Below, in pieces: positions 44,080-56,527 of a stretch of 64,000 bases of DNA; within the stretch, counting starts at the first letter, position 1, and every line of letters starts with the position of its first letter. The notes beneath the pieces are model-generated. The model was given only the letters and a program-made list of their open reading frames with translations. It ran no database searches and was not told the DNA's origin. This DNA is from Gnetum montanum. Lineage: Eukaryota > Streptophyta > Gnetopsida > Gnetales > Gnetaceae. The position numbers and the translations under genes were made by a program. The stretch covers positions 587,060 through 651,059 of the forward strand of contig MNCI01010753.1 of NCBI GenBank assembly GCA_015680685.1. Reading direction: 5' to 3'.

Positions 44080-44957
44080 TTTTATCTCGTCATGTTATAG
44101 GCTCCCGAGAGTTTGCTATCTTTATTGGAAAAACAGGAAAGAACCTTTTTTTATGATCATCTAATGGGTCCAAAAATTTCATTCTATCAGCTGGAACACT
44201 ATTTGCAAAGACACTACTGAAGCGGGTTGTGACATTCAAATCCTCGAACAAGTTAATATAGCACTACTGGGTAAGCTTTTTTTTCAGCTTTATTCCACAG
44301 ACAAACCTTGGGTTCAAGTCATGAAGGCAAAATATCTGCATAGTAGCTTTATGTACAATGCTCCTTTGGCTTCTCAAGCTTCGGCATCTTGGAACAATTT
44401 TGAACATGTTCAAGTTTGGTTCTCAAATTTATTCATTTCCATAATAATAATATTACCTGGGTAGGCTATTACAATTATGTGGGCCTATGGCACTCTCTCA
44501 CAAAATGCAAAAGATAGTTAAAAGAGCTCTTGTTGGCAGGCTATTTCAAGCCCACGTCACCACATTTTTATGAGTCAACGTTTACATGGTAAGCTTCATG
44601 TGAAAGCTTTACTCTACCATAAAGGCATTGTGTTTGATGATATCTATAAGGGATGCATAATGCCTGTGAAATGATGGATCATGCCCTCTTCACTTGTCAT
44701 GCTAATAAGAATTTCTAGGATTGCTTTTATAAACTCAATGGCAGTTTGATTCATAATGCCAATTTGATTACAGCACTTAGCTAATGGTCACACCTCTGAT
44801 CAATGTGGCAACATCACAAATTTAAATGCCTCTTCCCAACCTTATTGTATCACATATGGCAATACAAAAATCTTTCCATCTTCACAAACAAAAGCCTTTC
44901 AATATACCACTTTGTACATATCACTCTCTCTTCTTGGTGTACGACCTTGCAAAATCA
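44080..44957 (+). pseudogene. L1-type LINE ORF2 C-terminal part (different subfamily)
   Basis: Plus strand: NIALLGKLFFQLYSTDKPWV, QVMKAKYLHSSFMYNAPL (the N.ALL.K..W.L...W..V...KY motif after RT). Then zf-RVT remnants (KALLYHKGIVFDDI and HALFTCHANKN in shifted frames) and IWQYKNLSIFTNK. It is cut at 44957 by the minus-strand LINE. Confidence 0.75.
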
Positions 44958-46017
44958 TGGCACTTTTTTTTGGAGAAATTCGGGATATACTAAACAAGAA
45001 AATTTACAAAATATTACAAACAATCTTTCCCAAAAAAGGAGGGAAGGGAGCTCCCCATCTCCCCCAAAAGGAACCACTACAACACCCCCCCAAGTCGGCC
45101 ACAAACCCCCCACATGCACCACCTTGCCACCTACAAAGCCCACAGCCAAAACAAACTGACAATAACAAATGAACAAAAAGGCCAACAAAAACCCCCCTCC
45201 AGAGAAGGGGAGACAAAAACTACAGCCCCGAAGGGACCCCGCCACCCCTACCGCTTAGAGCCGGTATGGCAACCTCGTACAAGCACAGATGGCCCTTTCC
45301 TGCCTATGGGTGGCATCGAGAACAGCACTGTGCTATTTGGTATCCACAAAAGCCGTTGCTTGCTGAAAGTTCTTAAAGGCTTCCACGTTCAACGCAATGT
45401 CGCCCTTGCCATTAGGGTGCAGTTTCTTTCCTTCCCTGCAAATGTGTTGCTGCAACACCAACCAAGGCATGTTCTAGCTGATATCCAGAATAACATAAAG
45501 GCAACGGCCCTGGCATAGCTAGGTGCTCACCCCCTCAGCATGTGCCCGATCCAACTATTTCTAGATATAGGCCTCCTCTTGCTCTTCCTGCAAATGGCCT
45601 ACCTCAGCCTCCCTCTCCTCCTCCTCCCTTCGCCTGGGCTCTTCCTTCAACTCCTTCCAAATGCACTCCTAGAGCTCCACCTTCATCTCCTGCCACATTG
45701 CTGCCTCCACGAGATCCCGCCAGATCCACTCCTCCTTCACCACCTCTCTAATGGCCTCTGCCTACTGCTACACCATTGCCCCCTTTCCTAGCAAAAATCT
45801 TCTTCCAACTACCGTGATTTTTCCTCCCAAAGCTCCTACTTTGTGGCCTACCCCTGCACCCTCGCATCAGCCATAGAATGCCCCAAAGGCAAAACCCAAC
45901 CCCCACCCCCCAAAGCCAACTCGGCCTCCTCGTGCACAACCAGGGACCTATCCCTTGTGCGAGACATCTCATCCCCCACACCCGCCTCCAATAGTTCCCT
46001 CTATGCATCCCCTAACT

Positions 46018-46764
46018 TCACACCCCCTCCAAGGCATGGCTACCTCCTCCCTCCTGGCCCACCAACTCCGAGGAGATGTCCACCACCGTCGACAAGGCAC
46101 ACTTTAACCTTCGCCTATACACCAAACGAAGTGTGGCCGACCTCAATGGCCTATGCATCTCACCCCCCATCGCCCTCCAAAGCACCAAAATGGATCCCCC
46201 TATGTCATCGGCACAGTGCAGCAAGAAAGTACTGAGGAAGAAAGTACCGAGGGAGATTGGCCATGCATCCCCTGCATAGGCAATGCAAGAGGGTGAAGTG
46301 AACACCCAACAACTTCCACAAATTTCCTGAATCACGAAGAAGTGGTCCACCATGACCACGGCATCCTGCCACATTGGCTCGAGGGCCAACTTCGGCACAT
46401 GTCTGCTGCCTATCTTCAGAATGGGCCTAGGAAAAAACCCCCGTGCATCCTACAACCCTTTGCCCCACAAGGGGATCTCCTGCCCTAGGGCCGGCACTTG
46501 AAGGTACCGCGCAATTGCCTCTTTCGTGAGTTCAATATGAACTCCACGAAAAACCGTGTGGTCCTCCACCCAATTGTTGTAGAATGTCCCATCTTCCAGC
46601 ATCAAATCCCCACACAACCACGGCAGCATCTCCATCCACCCCACTCTCATGACGAGTTGCCACAACACTGGATTTTCCTTGTATTCATCGCATGATGCTT
46701 CGAAGGTGGGAGTGACCCCCATCGCCACCCGAGCTTCTCTCCACAGCCAAACACCAATTGCCAT
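46018..46764 (-). pseudogene. LINE accessory module: plant-transposon-like domain
   Basis: 46764-46450 is open: REARVAMGVTPTFEASCDEY, LEDGTFYNNWVEDHTVFRGV, then HIELTKEAIARYLQVPALGQ. It aligns with 22950-22650 and 14413-14120 (..FY..W..D..[FM]F.GV....EAI..YL..P). The next frame (46398-46018) reads LEPMWQDAVVMVDHFFVIQE and is unassigned. Confidence 0.7.
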
Positions 46765-46848
46765 GACCTACACCGACTAAGACAATGGCACCCTGCAAAA
46801 AATTAGAAACTTGTGTGCACTCCACAGAGCCCAAAGGGTCGCAGAAGC

Positions 46849-47288
46849 CTAAGAGTCCTCATCAAGCCTCATTTTGGTCTGCAAATTAGCCACTTGCCAA
46901 ACATGCCTAGTATAACTACAATTGCGAGCAAAATGCGTCACAGTTTCCAGCCCTACCATGTAGAGGGGACAAATGGTGCCAACCCCCACACCCCACCTTC
47001 TCAATTCCCATTGAACCAAAATGGTTGCATGATGTGACAACCAAACAAAAGTTTTAATTTTTTCAAGCAATTGCCCTTTCCACATGTACCTCCAGCCCTG
47101 AACTGTGTGGCATTTATGTCAATGATCTGCTTAGGTGGCGCACGTAATAACCCCACCAGCTCAACTACCCACACATGTGAACATAATGCCTTACAAATTT
47201 TTGAAACATTCCCCGCTTCGACCCACGACAAGTACTTTTGCTGCATTAACAAAACCCATTGGGCCAAGGAATGATCATGTACCAGCAA
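46849..47288 (-). pseudogene. LINE thumb end and zf-RVT
   Basis: 47085-46849 reads MWKGQLLEKIKTFVWLSHHA, CPLYMVGLETVTHFARNC (second Cys lost) and TRHVWQV, a zf-RVT. 47288-47001 is the preceding segment (LAQWVLLMQQKYLSW). Frameshift between them. Confidence 0.8.
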
Positions 47289-47364
47289 CTAGCTTAGCAA
47301 CATCTAATGTCCCACTCTCCCTTCCTCGTTCAACATAATCCCACTCATAGAGTCCTATCACCAG

Positions 47365-49013
47365 TTGTTGTCCCAACTCATCCGTGCAAATCAGCACAAC
47401 GCAGGAACCAACTACGAGGAAACCTTACAAGAGCAGGAAGACGAGTTTGAGGCCCACTCTGAATGCGAGAGCCCCCTTTACACCGTCTTCCAACAATTAC
47501 TCCATAGTTCGACAACAAACGTGTCTACCCAATCCTACACTCACGCAGGGGCCACCTCCCAACCCCAAATGATTCAGGCATCCTACGTCCCACCTATTTC
47601 ATCGATGCCCTCGACATCAATCCAACCCATGCATGTGTGGCCCACCTCAATCACCGTGCCCATCCCTCAACCAACACATCAACTAAACATGTCCACTACA
47701 ATGTTAAACTGGCATACTCCACAACCAAAAATCCAACCTTTTGCCGTGAAACCAACACAAGCCCAATCAATGCAACTAGCTGGCACATCCCCAAGCTTGA
47801 ATCAAGCATTCCAGCTGATTCAAAGTTTGATCCAAAACCATCAAGGTGGTGGACTTCTATCAAGACAATCCCATAAGTCCTTTAGTCCCACTAGTAACTC
47901 TCCCAACTAGGTTTCCTCTGCCTCAACTCACCAAGTACAATGGTGAGGGGGACCCCAATGCGCACTTGGTCACGTTCAAGTCCAAATGTCTATTGCTACA
48001 AACCTAGCCACATGCAATCATGTGCGTCTTCCCCATGTCCCTAACTGGTAAAGCCCTTGATTGGTACCACTTGCTACCCAGGGGCTTAATCTCCTCCCTA
48101 GAGAACCTCCTAAGCCAGTTTGTGACATGCTTCAGGTACAACCTGAAACCTGAAGCAACCCTCGACCAGCTCATGCAAGTCAAGCAGGGGCCCCTAGAGC
48201 CTGTGCCAAGATTCCTCCAACGTTGGAGCACCTTGTTACAAGAAATACAAGGGCCCATAGCAGAGACACACCTCTTGGCCATCTTCAAGGATGCAGTTAA
48301 TGACTTAGTCAAGTCAAACCTGTACTACCTAGCCCCAAAGTCTCTCAGCCAAGCCTTTGCCCAAACGAAGGGTATAGAGGAGGCAGCACAAGCAAGCAAT
48401 GACCCAGCCTACGTGGCCTTCAAAAACCAGCACACGCGCAAGAAAAATGCAACAATGGCCACGGTGGCCACAAATGCAAAAGCAACCAACTGGGGCCCAA
48501 CAGCTAAGTAGCCCAAGGCCACAGCTCCCAAAGCCACCAACTCTAGTGCCAACCCGCCTACATCAACAAAGGCCACAAGGCAAGCCACTACAAGGCCCCA
48601 CTCTGAGCGCAAAGATCGCTCAAGGTATACCCCGCTACTGATGAAACCCTCCAAGCTACTAGAGCAACTTCTGAAAAGTGGGAGAATCCAATACAAACAC
48701 ATATCAGAGATTGCCCACCAAAAATACCATAGGTACTACAAACTACTGAGAAACCCCACCTCAGCAATACCAAACAAGTCCTCAGTCCTGAAGGACTTTC
48801 GACTAGACCAATTCTATCACTACCACCAAATGTTCGATCATAGTGCGGACAACTGTTAGGCTTTGCAAGATGACTTGCAAAGAATGATAGAAAGGAGCCA
48901 ACTAGTGCTCGACGCAGCGAGCCAATCCAATGCAGACGATGCCCCGTACATCATAAACTCCATCAACATAGGAGGCAAGTTCAAACCTACGAAACAACCT
49001 TTTGTGATTTGAG
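47365..49013 (+). pseudogene. Gag (capsid and zinc-finger region)
   Basis: The N-terminal 182 codons (47365-47910) are Ser/Thr/Gln/Pro-rich. The capsid (Retrotrans_gag type) follows after a frameshift: LPQLTKYNGEGDPNAHLVTF, LTGKALDWYHLLPRGLISSL, then PEATLDQLMQVKQGPLEPVP. A zinc-finger-like stretch reads FYHYHQMFDHSADNC near 48810-48858. Stops at 48006, 48509 and 48857. The same frame runs on to the protease. Confidence 0.85.
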
Positions 49014-49930
49014 TGCCTCCCAACAAGTCAAGGATCCCCTCAACCTCCACAAGCAAGAGGCCCCCCTTCGTGGTCAAAGTGCCAGCTTGGGCACCCACAA
49101 CACCCTTCGTGGTCAAGGTCCCACAGCAACAATCCGCTAAGATGTTTAACTAGCCAACCAACCACTCATCCGCTAAGACGTTAAACTGGTAGCAACCATC
49201 CGCTAAGATATTAAACTAGCATGACACAATAGCAACAACCACTAAGCAACCCTTCATCATCAAGGTGCCACAACAAGCTGGTGCTACAACAACTCCCAAA
49301 TAGTTGTTTATCATTAGGGTGCCACAACACGTTGGTCCCTCACCTACCCCAAGCCCAGCAGTGGGCAATGTGTCAGTCTCTTCTCCTTCAAGGACCAACC
49401 CCACTAGCAACCCGAGTAGGCCTACCAAATGGCAACGCAAGAGGCCAAACGAGCACGTCGCAACCCCCATGGTCAAAATAAAGGCCACAACTAGCAAGCA
49501 ACAACCGAGCATTACGACCACCAAACAAGCCAAAAAAGCCAAGTGCAAGTTCCCTCCACAAGAGATCCATCTCTCAAGCTGCATGAAGGAGGTTAAGGCC
49601 AACACAACGGCCAATGGCAAGGACTTCGCAACTGCACTAACCCAAGTGAAACAAATGCTCAAGCAAAAAAACACAACGATGACCTTATATGAACTAGTCA
49701 TGACCTCATCTGCCCACCGCCAAGCACTGGCCCAAAAGTTGACCTCCATTTCTGTCAAGGAGGACATCCCTGCAGATGAGGCATCCATTCTTGCAGCGAT
49801 GTTGCCCCCCATGCCAGAGGAATCAAGTTCAACATCCCTAGCCTTTCGCGACAATGCAATCAAGGTCAACCCTGAACGAGGTGAGGTCACTACAACTCCA
49901 CTATCCATTAGCATACGCATTGGATAGTGC
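49014..49930 (+). pseudogene. Gag-protease linker with FVVKVP peptide repeats
   Basis: In frame with gag. Five copies of F[VI][VI][KR]VP[QAP] (PFVVKVPAW, PFVVKVPQQ, PFIIKVPQQ and similar) occur between 49000 and 49330. Then Lys-rich (KKAKCKFPPQ) and helical (LTQVKQMLKQKNTTMTLYEL) sequence. Open for 207 codons at 49304-49927. Confidence 0.6.
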
Positions 49931-50389
49931 ATGATTTGCAGGGTTCACGTTGATGATGGTGCAACAACAAACGTAGTTCTGTACTCCATCATCAACAAGC
50001 TGGGCCTAGCATGCAAGATCAAGCCAACCAAAATCGGGTGTCTAAAATCCTTCAATGGATCACACGTCACCGTCAAGGGCACAATAAACATCGCCTTTGT
50101 GGCAAGGGAGCAGTTCCCCACCTCTACAAATTTTATTGTTATAGAGGAGATGTCAGGCTTCAACCTGATCCTAGGCAAGCCCTATCTAGCTCAGCTACAA
50201 GTCGTCTCCTCTCCAATCCACCAAGAAATCCACCTTCCATACGAAGGTGGTCAAGTTATCATCTACGGTGATAATGTCTCTCCTCTGGCTATCCACGATG
50301 TAGACATGGGCCAAGTGTCGAAGGTGGAGTTTCTTGGTGGTACACCTGTGGCGAGCAACACAACGCCTAAGGCTAACACACCCGAATGA
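49931..50389 (+). pseudogene. Aspartic protease of the gag-pro element
   Basis: Open for 152 codons: CRVHVDDGATTNVVLYSIIN, NGSHVTVKGTINIAF, then GFNLILGKPYLAQLQVVSS. The catalytic motif is DDGA where D[ST]GA is usual. The LILGKPYL motif is good. A separate frame runs to 50698 without recognised motif. Confidence 0.8.
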
Positions 50390-50739
50390 GTGGTTGAAGC
50401 CAACAACCTCCTAGAGAACACTAAGCCTTGCGCACCCCCTAATCCACGCCTTGTTAGGAAGCAACTACATGACCAAGACTTTCCCTTGGCCAAAAACACA
50501 CCAGGTGTCTGCTTACCCCTTACCTCCACATGCCATGCATTTTTTGTTTTCACTTGCATTGCATTTGTTCATGCATTCACATTTCACCTACTTGCTACGT
50601 TTACACACTGCTTCACTTTGTTTACACATTTCTACTTTGTTTATGCATCCATCCACTTAGCCTACACATTGCATTTGAAAAACATCAAAAACACATAAAA
50701 ATAAAAAAAATCATAAAACTACAAAAACATGTGGCCCAA

Positions 50740-51070
50740 AAAGGCCTTAAACTAACATCGTGGCCTGTCATGGCCTTAAATTGGCAACGTTCCCTGCAGC
50801 CCGCCATGGCCTTAAACTGGCAATGTTCCCTGCGGCCCGCCATGGCCTTAAACTAGCAACGTACAGCCCGAAATGGCCCTAAAAGTATCAACCCCTTTGC
50901 AGTCGCCTGAAAAGACCTTAAACTATCATACGGCCCACCATGGCCTTAAACTGGCACCTCCGGCCTACCATGGCCCTAAAAATGGCAACACATGGTCCAA
51001 AATGGCCTTAAACTAGCAAAACACATGGCCTGGCCTGAAATGGCCTTAAACTATCGTTGCAGCCTAGAAG
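50740..51070. repeat. Tandem array 1 (GGCCTTAAACTGGCAACG units)
   Basis: About eight units of 35-45 bp with the core CATGGCCTTAAACTGGCAA, in the noncoding part of the gag-pro element. Confidence 0.85.
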
Positions 51071-51239
51071 GCCCAAAACTATCATTTTTCACATTGCTTT
51101 CTTCTCACTTGTGCACATTAACCTTGTTACACAGTTGCCGCTTGATGTTGTTTTTCTAGTTGATTTTTACAAGATCTTGCAGGCACACAGCATGGCTATG
51201 CATGCAGCACCATACCTCACCAAAGCAAGGTAAGCACAC

Positions 51240-51560
51240 AACTCATCTGCCATGATGCTAAAATTGGCACAACCATCCGCCATGATGCTAAAACTGGCAC
51301 AACCGTCCACCATGATGCTAAAACTAGCACAGCACTCATCCACCATGACGCTAAAACTAGCACAATCTATCCTTGGGTCATGATGTTAAACTGGCACCAT
51401 AGCTCATTTGCTATGATGTTAAACTAGCACCCACATCCACCATCCGTTACAACGTTAAACTGGCACCCTGTAGTCTGCTAGGACTCTAAACTAGCACCCC
51501 ACGGTTTGCCAAGACCTTAAATTGGGTTCACGATCTGCTAGGACTTTAAACTGCATGTTG
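51240..51560. repeat. Tandem array 2 (CCATGATGCTAAAACTGGCACAACC units)
   Basis: Eight to nine imperfect 30-33-bp units. The core TAAACTGGCA is shared with array 1 and with three units at 49130-49215. Confidence 0.85.
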
Positions 51561-52678
51561 CTAATCTTTTGGAGCACCTGCCATCGATGCAACCTTTGGG
51601 GCGCTCGCAGCATCATCGCACTAGCACTTCCATTGGCTTCCTGCACACTTGCAACTGGTTTAGCTTTTCACGCATCTACAACATCTTTGCATTTGGCATT
51701 TCACCTGCATTTCACGTTTTTTGGTTTTCTTGTCCTCTCAGAGTTGTGTTTGCAAGACGAAACCCCGAGGACGGTCATGCAAAGGCACTTATCATCACAG
51801 CAACAAGTCACCACATCACTCCAATGTGCATGATTGGGCTAGCAAAGCCACTCAAGAGTGTACATCCCCCTCATCTCGTTTTATCCTACACACATTCACT
51901 CCCGCATTTCCATACCCTCTTGCATTTCCCACATTCCCCTGCATGCAAACCCTCTAATGCATACACACTGTAAATGCACATGGCATACTCTCTTCACATC
52001 ACACCACGAAACCCATGGCGAACGTAACGGAACTCATCCCATAAGGAGCCTCTGTGGGCTGGTCAAAAGCCCAAGCTGATGTAACGCAACTCATCCCGAG
52101 GAAGAAACACCTGTCCCACAAATGCAACACGGTTGCATTAAAGCAAGGCCCGTTAGGTGGCACATAGCCCACCTGAAGGAAAGCATCCTGTAGCTAGCAT
52201 CTCTCAATGTGTAGAACCCAAAGCAGGTTCACCTCATAGATCAAAAAAGCAAAAAACTCAAAAAACAAAAACAGAGAATGGGGACAAGCACATCCCCAAG
52301 CAAATTGACAATGATGTAGTTTTGCAATTGGCCTAGCCTCAAATCAACTTTGACTGTCTCATGAGCACCCTAACAAGAGATCAACGTTTCAAGGGCAAGC
52401 CACTTCATGCCATGGTCACTGTCAACCATGATGACTTTGCCTCTTGCATCATGATACATTGTTTGCATTTCATCTCCCCTGCTTGCATTTCATCTCCCTA
52501 GCATTGCCTACACCCTTTGCCCCAGCATACCCCTATCCACAACACTCTTGAACATGGTGGAATGACACCCAATCTAGTACTAACAAGTGATGTTGGTGCC
52601 ACGTGTGCTGTGGTGTTTTGCAATTCTTTGTCGACGTCTCTCAAGTCACTCCTCTAGACATCAACAAAGAGGGGCCAA
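51561..52678. other. Noncoding 3' part of gag-pro element
   Basis: No RT or other domain on either strand. The small frames at 51522-52079 have no recognised motif. Ends in a purine-rich tract (AACAAAGAGGGG at 52663-52674), a likely PPT. Confidence 0.55.
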
Positions 52679-52699
52679 TGAAACACCACAAAATTTCGG

Positions 52700-53290
52700 G
52701 TCTCAACGTCTCGATTGCAAATTTGGCTAAGTGTCAAAACGGTGGCACTTTGCCCAAATTTTTCTAAGTGTTGAGAGTAGTCAGCTCAAACTGCCAAATT
52801 TGCAAAATTGTTCTAAGTGTCAAAATGATGACACTTTCTACAAATTTGTCTAAGTGTTGGGACTACGCTCTCCACTGCAGTAGAGTGTAGTCAACTTCAA
52901 TAGCCAACTTTCTACAATTTTGGCTAAGTGTCTGAACAAGGTCACAAGCTACGAAATTTTTTTAAGTGTTGAGACTACGCTCTCCACTACCAAGACTATG
53001 CTCTAGAGCGCAAGCAACACACAATAGCCAGTTTTGCAAGATTTTTTCTAAGTGTCAAAATGATGACACAATTTGCAAATTTTTCTAAGTGCTGAGACTA
53101 TGCTCTCCACTACTGGGACTACACTCTAGAGCATAGTCAGCATGAAAACACCAATTTTGGCATATTTTTTCTAATTGTTGGGACTATGCTCTAGAGCATA
53201 GTTAGCGTATTTAGCATGAAAACACCAATTTTGGCATATTTTTTCTAATTGTCGAGACTACACTCTAGAGCGTAATTGGGGTCAAGCATA
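52700..53290. repeat. U3 tandem repeats of the LTR
   Basis: Five to six imperfect units of about 110 bp with TTTTCTAAGTGTTGAGACTA and ACTACGCTCTCCACTAC cores, some with CTCTAGAGCATAGTC inverted halves. Confidence 0.85.
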
Positions 53291-53349
53291 GTCCCAACTA
53301 CCCCTCTACCACATGGCAGCCGATCCACATTTTTCAGCAGCCCTAACCC

Positions 53350-53357
53350 TATAAATA
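53350..53357 (+). promoter_or_regulatory. LTR TATA box
   Basis: TATAAATA in CCCTATAAATACCCCC, downstream of the U3 array. Confidence 0.6.
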
Positions 53358-54178
53358 CCCCCGCCTTGGTCGTTTTCAAAGGGGGGAGAGCAAATTTCAG
53401 ACGGTTGGCATTTTTCAAGTTTGGCATTTGGCATTTGGGGAAATGAGACCCAATGGCACACCAGCAACCCAAAGAGCTAGAGTTGCAGACCACGGCCCAC
53501 TACAACCCCCCTACAACCCAATTGAACACCATAGCCCACGGTACACTACAACGGCCAACCCGGCAAGCACAAACACCATGGCAAGCACTAGACTTCACGG
53601 CCCGAACCACCGAGACTGTGACTATGCTCTCCACTACGCTTGTTGTACACTGCGTACCTTCTAAACCCCTTTTGGAGTTAACTACGCTCAACCCCATTTC
53701 AGGCTGTGTTCTGTTTCTCTCTCTTCCTCCCTTGCATTTTCTTTGCATTTTGTTCACATTTTGGCCTACAACTACGCTGAGGCAATGGTCCACATGTGTC
53801 AATGCTCCTGTTTTCTGCCAAAAAACATGACTACGCTCAATACTATTCACACCGTTAACACCAACTACGCTCAACATTGTTCACACAATTAACACAGTTG
53901 ACACCGCACGACACTTAGCACTATTTCTATTAACACTGTTTGCACTCTATAAGTCCCTATTCGATCGATAAGACCGTTTAAGGCATCCCATCTCCGCCTC
54001 TAGCAAGGCCCTCGTGCAAGCGTGGGGTTAGGCTATGTGCCCGTCAACCCCTCAGTGTCCTAGCAACCGACGTTTTCAATCGCTACACATGTTTGATGAT
54101 GTTAGCCAATAGGAAGGCTGCCACAATAGTATACCACACAATGGCCATCAACACCAAAATCAACCACAATACCCCCCA

Positions 54179-55460
54179 CCCCCCCCCCCCCCCCCCCAAA
54201 ACCAAACCAAACTTTTCATCTGTACCAATCAAATAGGGGGAGACCCAAATATCTATCATCCGTGGACCTAGGCAAAATCCCCAACGTCTGTATAATCCTC
54301 CCCCAAACCCCTTGATCCGTATTCAAAAGGGGAATCACCAATTTACCACGATTAATTTCCAACCCAATCTTGTCCCTCATACGTTGAAGGGCCCTGTTAA
54401 CCGCCTATGCCTCCACAACTGCAACCCACAAAAACAAGATGGTATCATTTGCATAGTGCTCCACCAAGCATTGCACACCATCAACCACCAACCCTCTAAC
54501 CCCTTTTCCATGCAATAAGTTCTCATCGCATCCATTACCAGAATGAAGAGGAATAGTGAAAGAGGGTCCCCCTGATGCAACTCCTACCCAGTAGAAGCGA
54601 ACCCCCACAACCTCCCCTCAAGATCCAAAGAGAAGGTCCTCGATGTCTAAATATGAATATAGAGTTCAACAAAGTGTGGGTGGAACACTTTCCGGAGCAT
54701 GATCTCCCTTAGGGCTTGCCAAGCAACCGTGTCATAGACCTTGGTAATACCCAGCTTCAGGCACATGCCTAGATATTTATTGACCCGAAGCGAGTGCAAC
54801 ACCTCTTGCACCAAGATGATCTGGTCTTGGATGTGCCTCTCCTTTACAAATCCAGCCTAATGCACCCCCACCAGCCGTGGCATTAGAGGTCCCAGGCGAT
54901 TAACCAATAATTTTGAAAAAGCCTAAGCAAGGTGTTGCACAACCCAATTGGCCAAAAATCCATGAACGTTGAAGGTTGGGCCATTTTGGGTATGAGCACC
55001 ACACAAGAACAATTAATTTCTCTCCTAACCTCCCCCACCCCCAAAATAGCATCGCATTAAAAACATCGAACAAATTAGCTCCCAGGATGTCAATAAAAGC
55101 CTTAAAGAATTCCACAGGCCATCCATCAGGCCCTGGAGCCTTGCCTTCTTTCGTCGAAGCTATGACACAACCAAGCTCCACCCTCGTGAAAGGGGCCAAC
55201 AATCCTCGTTATCTACATCATACAAAATGTTGTCAACATTGATGGTGATTAGCGCAACCAATTCATTTCCCCATATACCCAACTAGTATTCCATCAATGC
55301 CTAGGCCACTGCCTCTTTACCCTCAACCTCCTGCCCACCCACCTTGAGGCACCTAATCTACTTAGAGCACCGTGCAAATTTGGCAGCAGCAAAAAGAAAC
55401 AGGAGTTGTGATCCCCCTCCCAGAGCCAAGCCAACCTACTTCACTGCCTCTAGTATGATT
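54179..55460 (-). pseudogene. LINE reverse transcriptase fragment
   Basis: Minus strand: KEGKAPGPDGWPVEFFKAFI (RT entry motif, near 55160), IPKMAQPSTFMDFWPIGLCN, QGDPLSLFLFILVMDAM (near 54575) and EHYANDTILFL, where the catalytic YADD has become YAND. Frameshifted. It ends at a 19-base C-run (54179-54197). Dead. Confidence 0.85.
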
Positions 55461-56527
55461 CCTCTTCACAGTTGTAGGCATTTTTTATCTCCTCTCTTTT
55501 GTTCCTATTTTGGCTTTCCTTTAAGACTAGTGGTACTATCAATTTCTCTATTCTGGATTTTCTAGTCTTTTTACAAATGTACTTTGACTTGATATTATCA
55601 TTTTTCAATTACACCCTAGCCTTTATAGATCCGAGTTTCCCTTTTCTTTAAAAAAAAGGTGAAATTTTTCAAGAGATAGAATAACTTAATTTATAATTTA
55701 TCTTCCTCTTACAAAACTCCTACCCATCACTATGGATCAAGCTCATCACATTTTTCTAGAAGAGTATGTGTGTTAAGTTGCATGATGTTTGAATTCTTTT
55801 TGAAAAAGTAAAAGGGTATTGTATTTAAAAAATAAGATTTGAAATATGCATGACTTTTGAATTATTTTGTTGATACCTTTAGTTCCTCTACATTTTTTTT
55901 ATGAAACCCTGCTCACATGACTGATAGGTAATCATGAAATCATACTATTAATATCTTACTTGGTCCTCCCTATTCACAAATTATGCAAATGGTCTAACTA
56001 CTTATCCCACCAACCAAGGTTCTAGGAGGGTCGATGAATTAGTGAAAAGCTACACTCTTTATGAGTGGACTCTTACAACTTCAAAAACAATCACATTATC
56101 ATCACTCTAAAATTTTACAAATTTTTATTGGATTAAAGCTTTGACTAGGATGTGTCATCTTCCATCTCTTTAGATATGATTAACTTAGTGATACAATTTG
56201 AGTCAACAAAGTTCCATCAAGATGTTCATTTCCTTAACATAAGTCACCTATATTTGGATCTTGTCATAAATATCACATCATAAGTATTTTAATAGTAATA
56301 TTGAATATGCTTGGGTAATCACACACTAGAATTTGAATAACAAAAAGTATTTAATAGTATTTATGTTGCTCTCACGAAATCCTTTACAGTTTCACAGTAA
56401 TCATGTTCTAACTGTGACCTTGAGTTTTTAGCAAGGGGAACTTAAAACCTTTTAAAAAGTACAAAATTGTACAGATAAAAACCACAAAGTCTGAAAGAAG
56501 TCATATTATAGCGAGGCAACAGTCCAC
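55461..56527. other. Intron sequence, nothing recognised
   Basis: AT-rich; no motif seen on either strand. Confidence 0.5.

Larger units (their letters stand above)
44958..47330 (-). mobile_element. 5'-truncated LINE: zf-RVT, accessory module, 3' UTR
   Basis: Minus strand. Thumb and zf-RVT (47288-46849), plant-transposon-like domain (46764-46450), middle part (46398-46018), coiled coil (46008-45530), Cys-x-Cys block (about 45470-45260), G-run 3' UTR and A-tail (T-run 44964-44971). The order is the same as at 27.3-21.2 kb. No target duplication recognised. The 5' end lies against the LTR element at 47.36 kb. Confidence 0.85.
47365..54087 (+). mobile_element. gag-protease-only LTR retroelement (TR-GAG-like)
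   Basis: Plus strand. gag-pro coding at 47365-50389, then 2.3 kb of noncoding tandem arrays, then a 1.4-kb LTR (52679-54087). No RT, RNase H or integrase is found between protease and LTR. The 5' LTR is missing, because the LINE at 44958-47330 abuts it. LTR ends match those of the element at 4012-9590. Such an element must use enzymes from elsewhere; TR-GAG is the named plant class of this kind. Confidence 0.75.
52679..54087 (+). repeat. 3' LTR of gag-pro element
   Basis: Starts TGAAACACCACAAAATT after the purine tract and ends near CCGACGTTTTCAATCGCTACA. Both ends resemble the LTR of 4012-9590. U3 carries tandem repeats (52700-53290) and a TATA box. Confidence 0.65.

Noticed and set aside
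45540-46235. Pro/Leu-rich plus-strand frames
   Set aside because: Antisense to the Glu/Arg coiled coil of the minus-strand LINE module; the proline and leucine come from reversed GAG/GAA-type codons.
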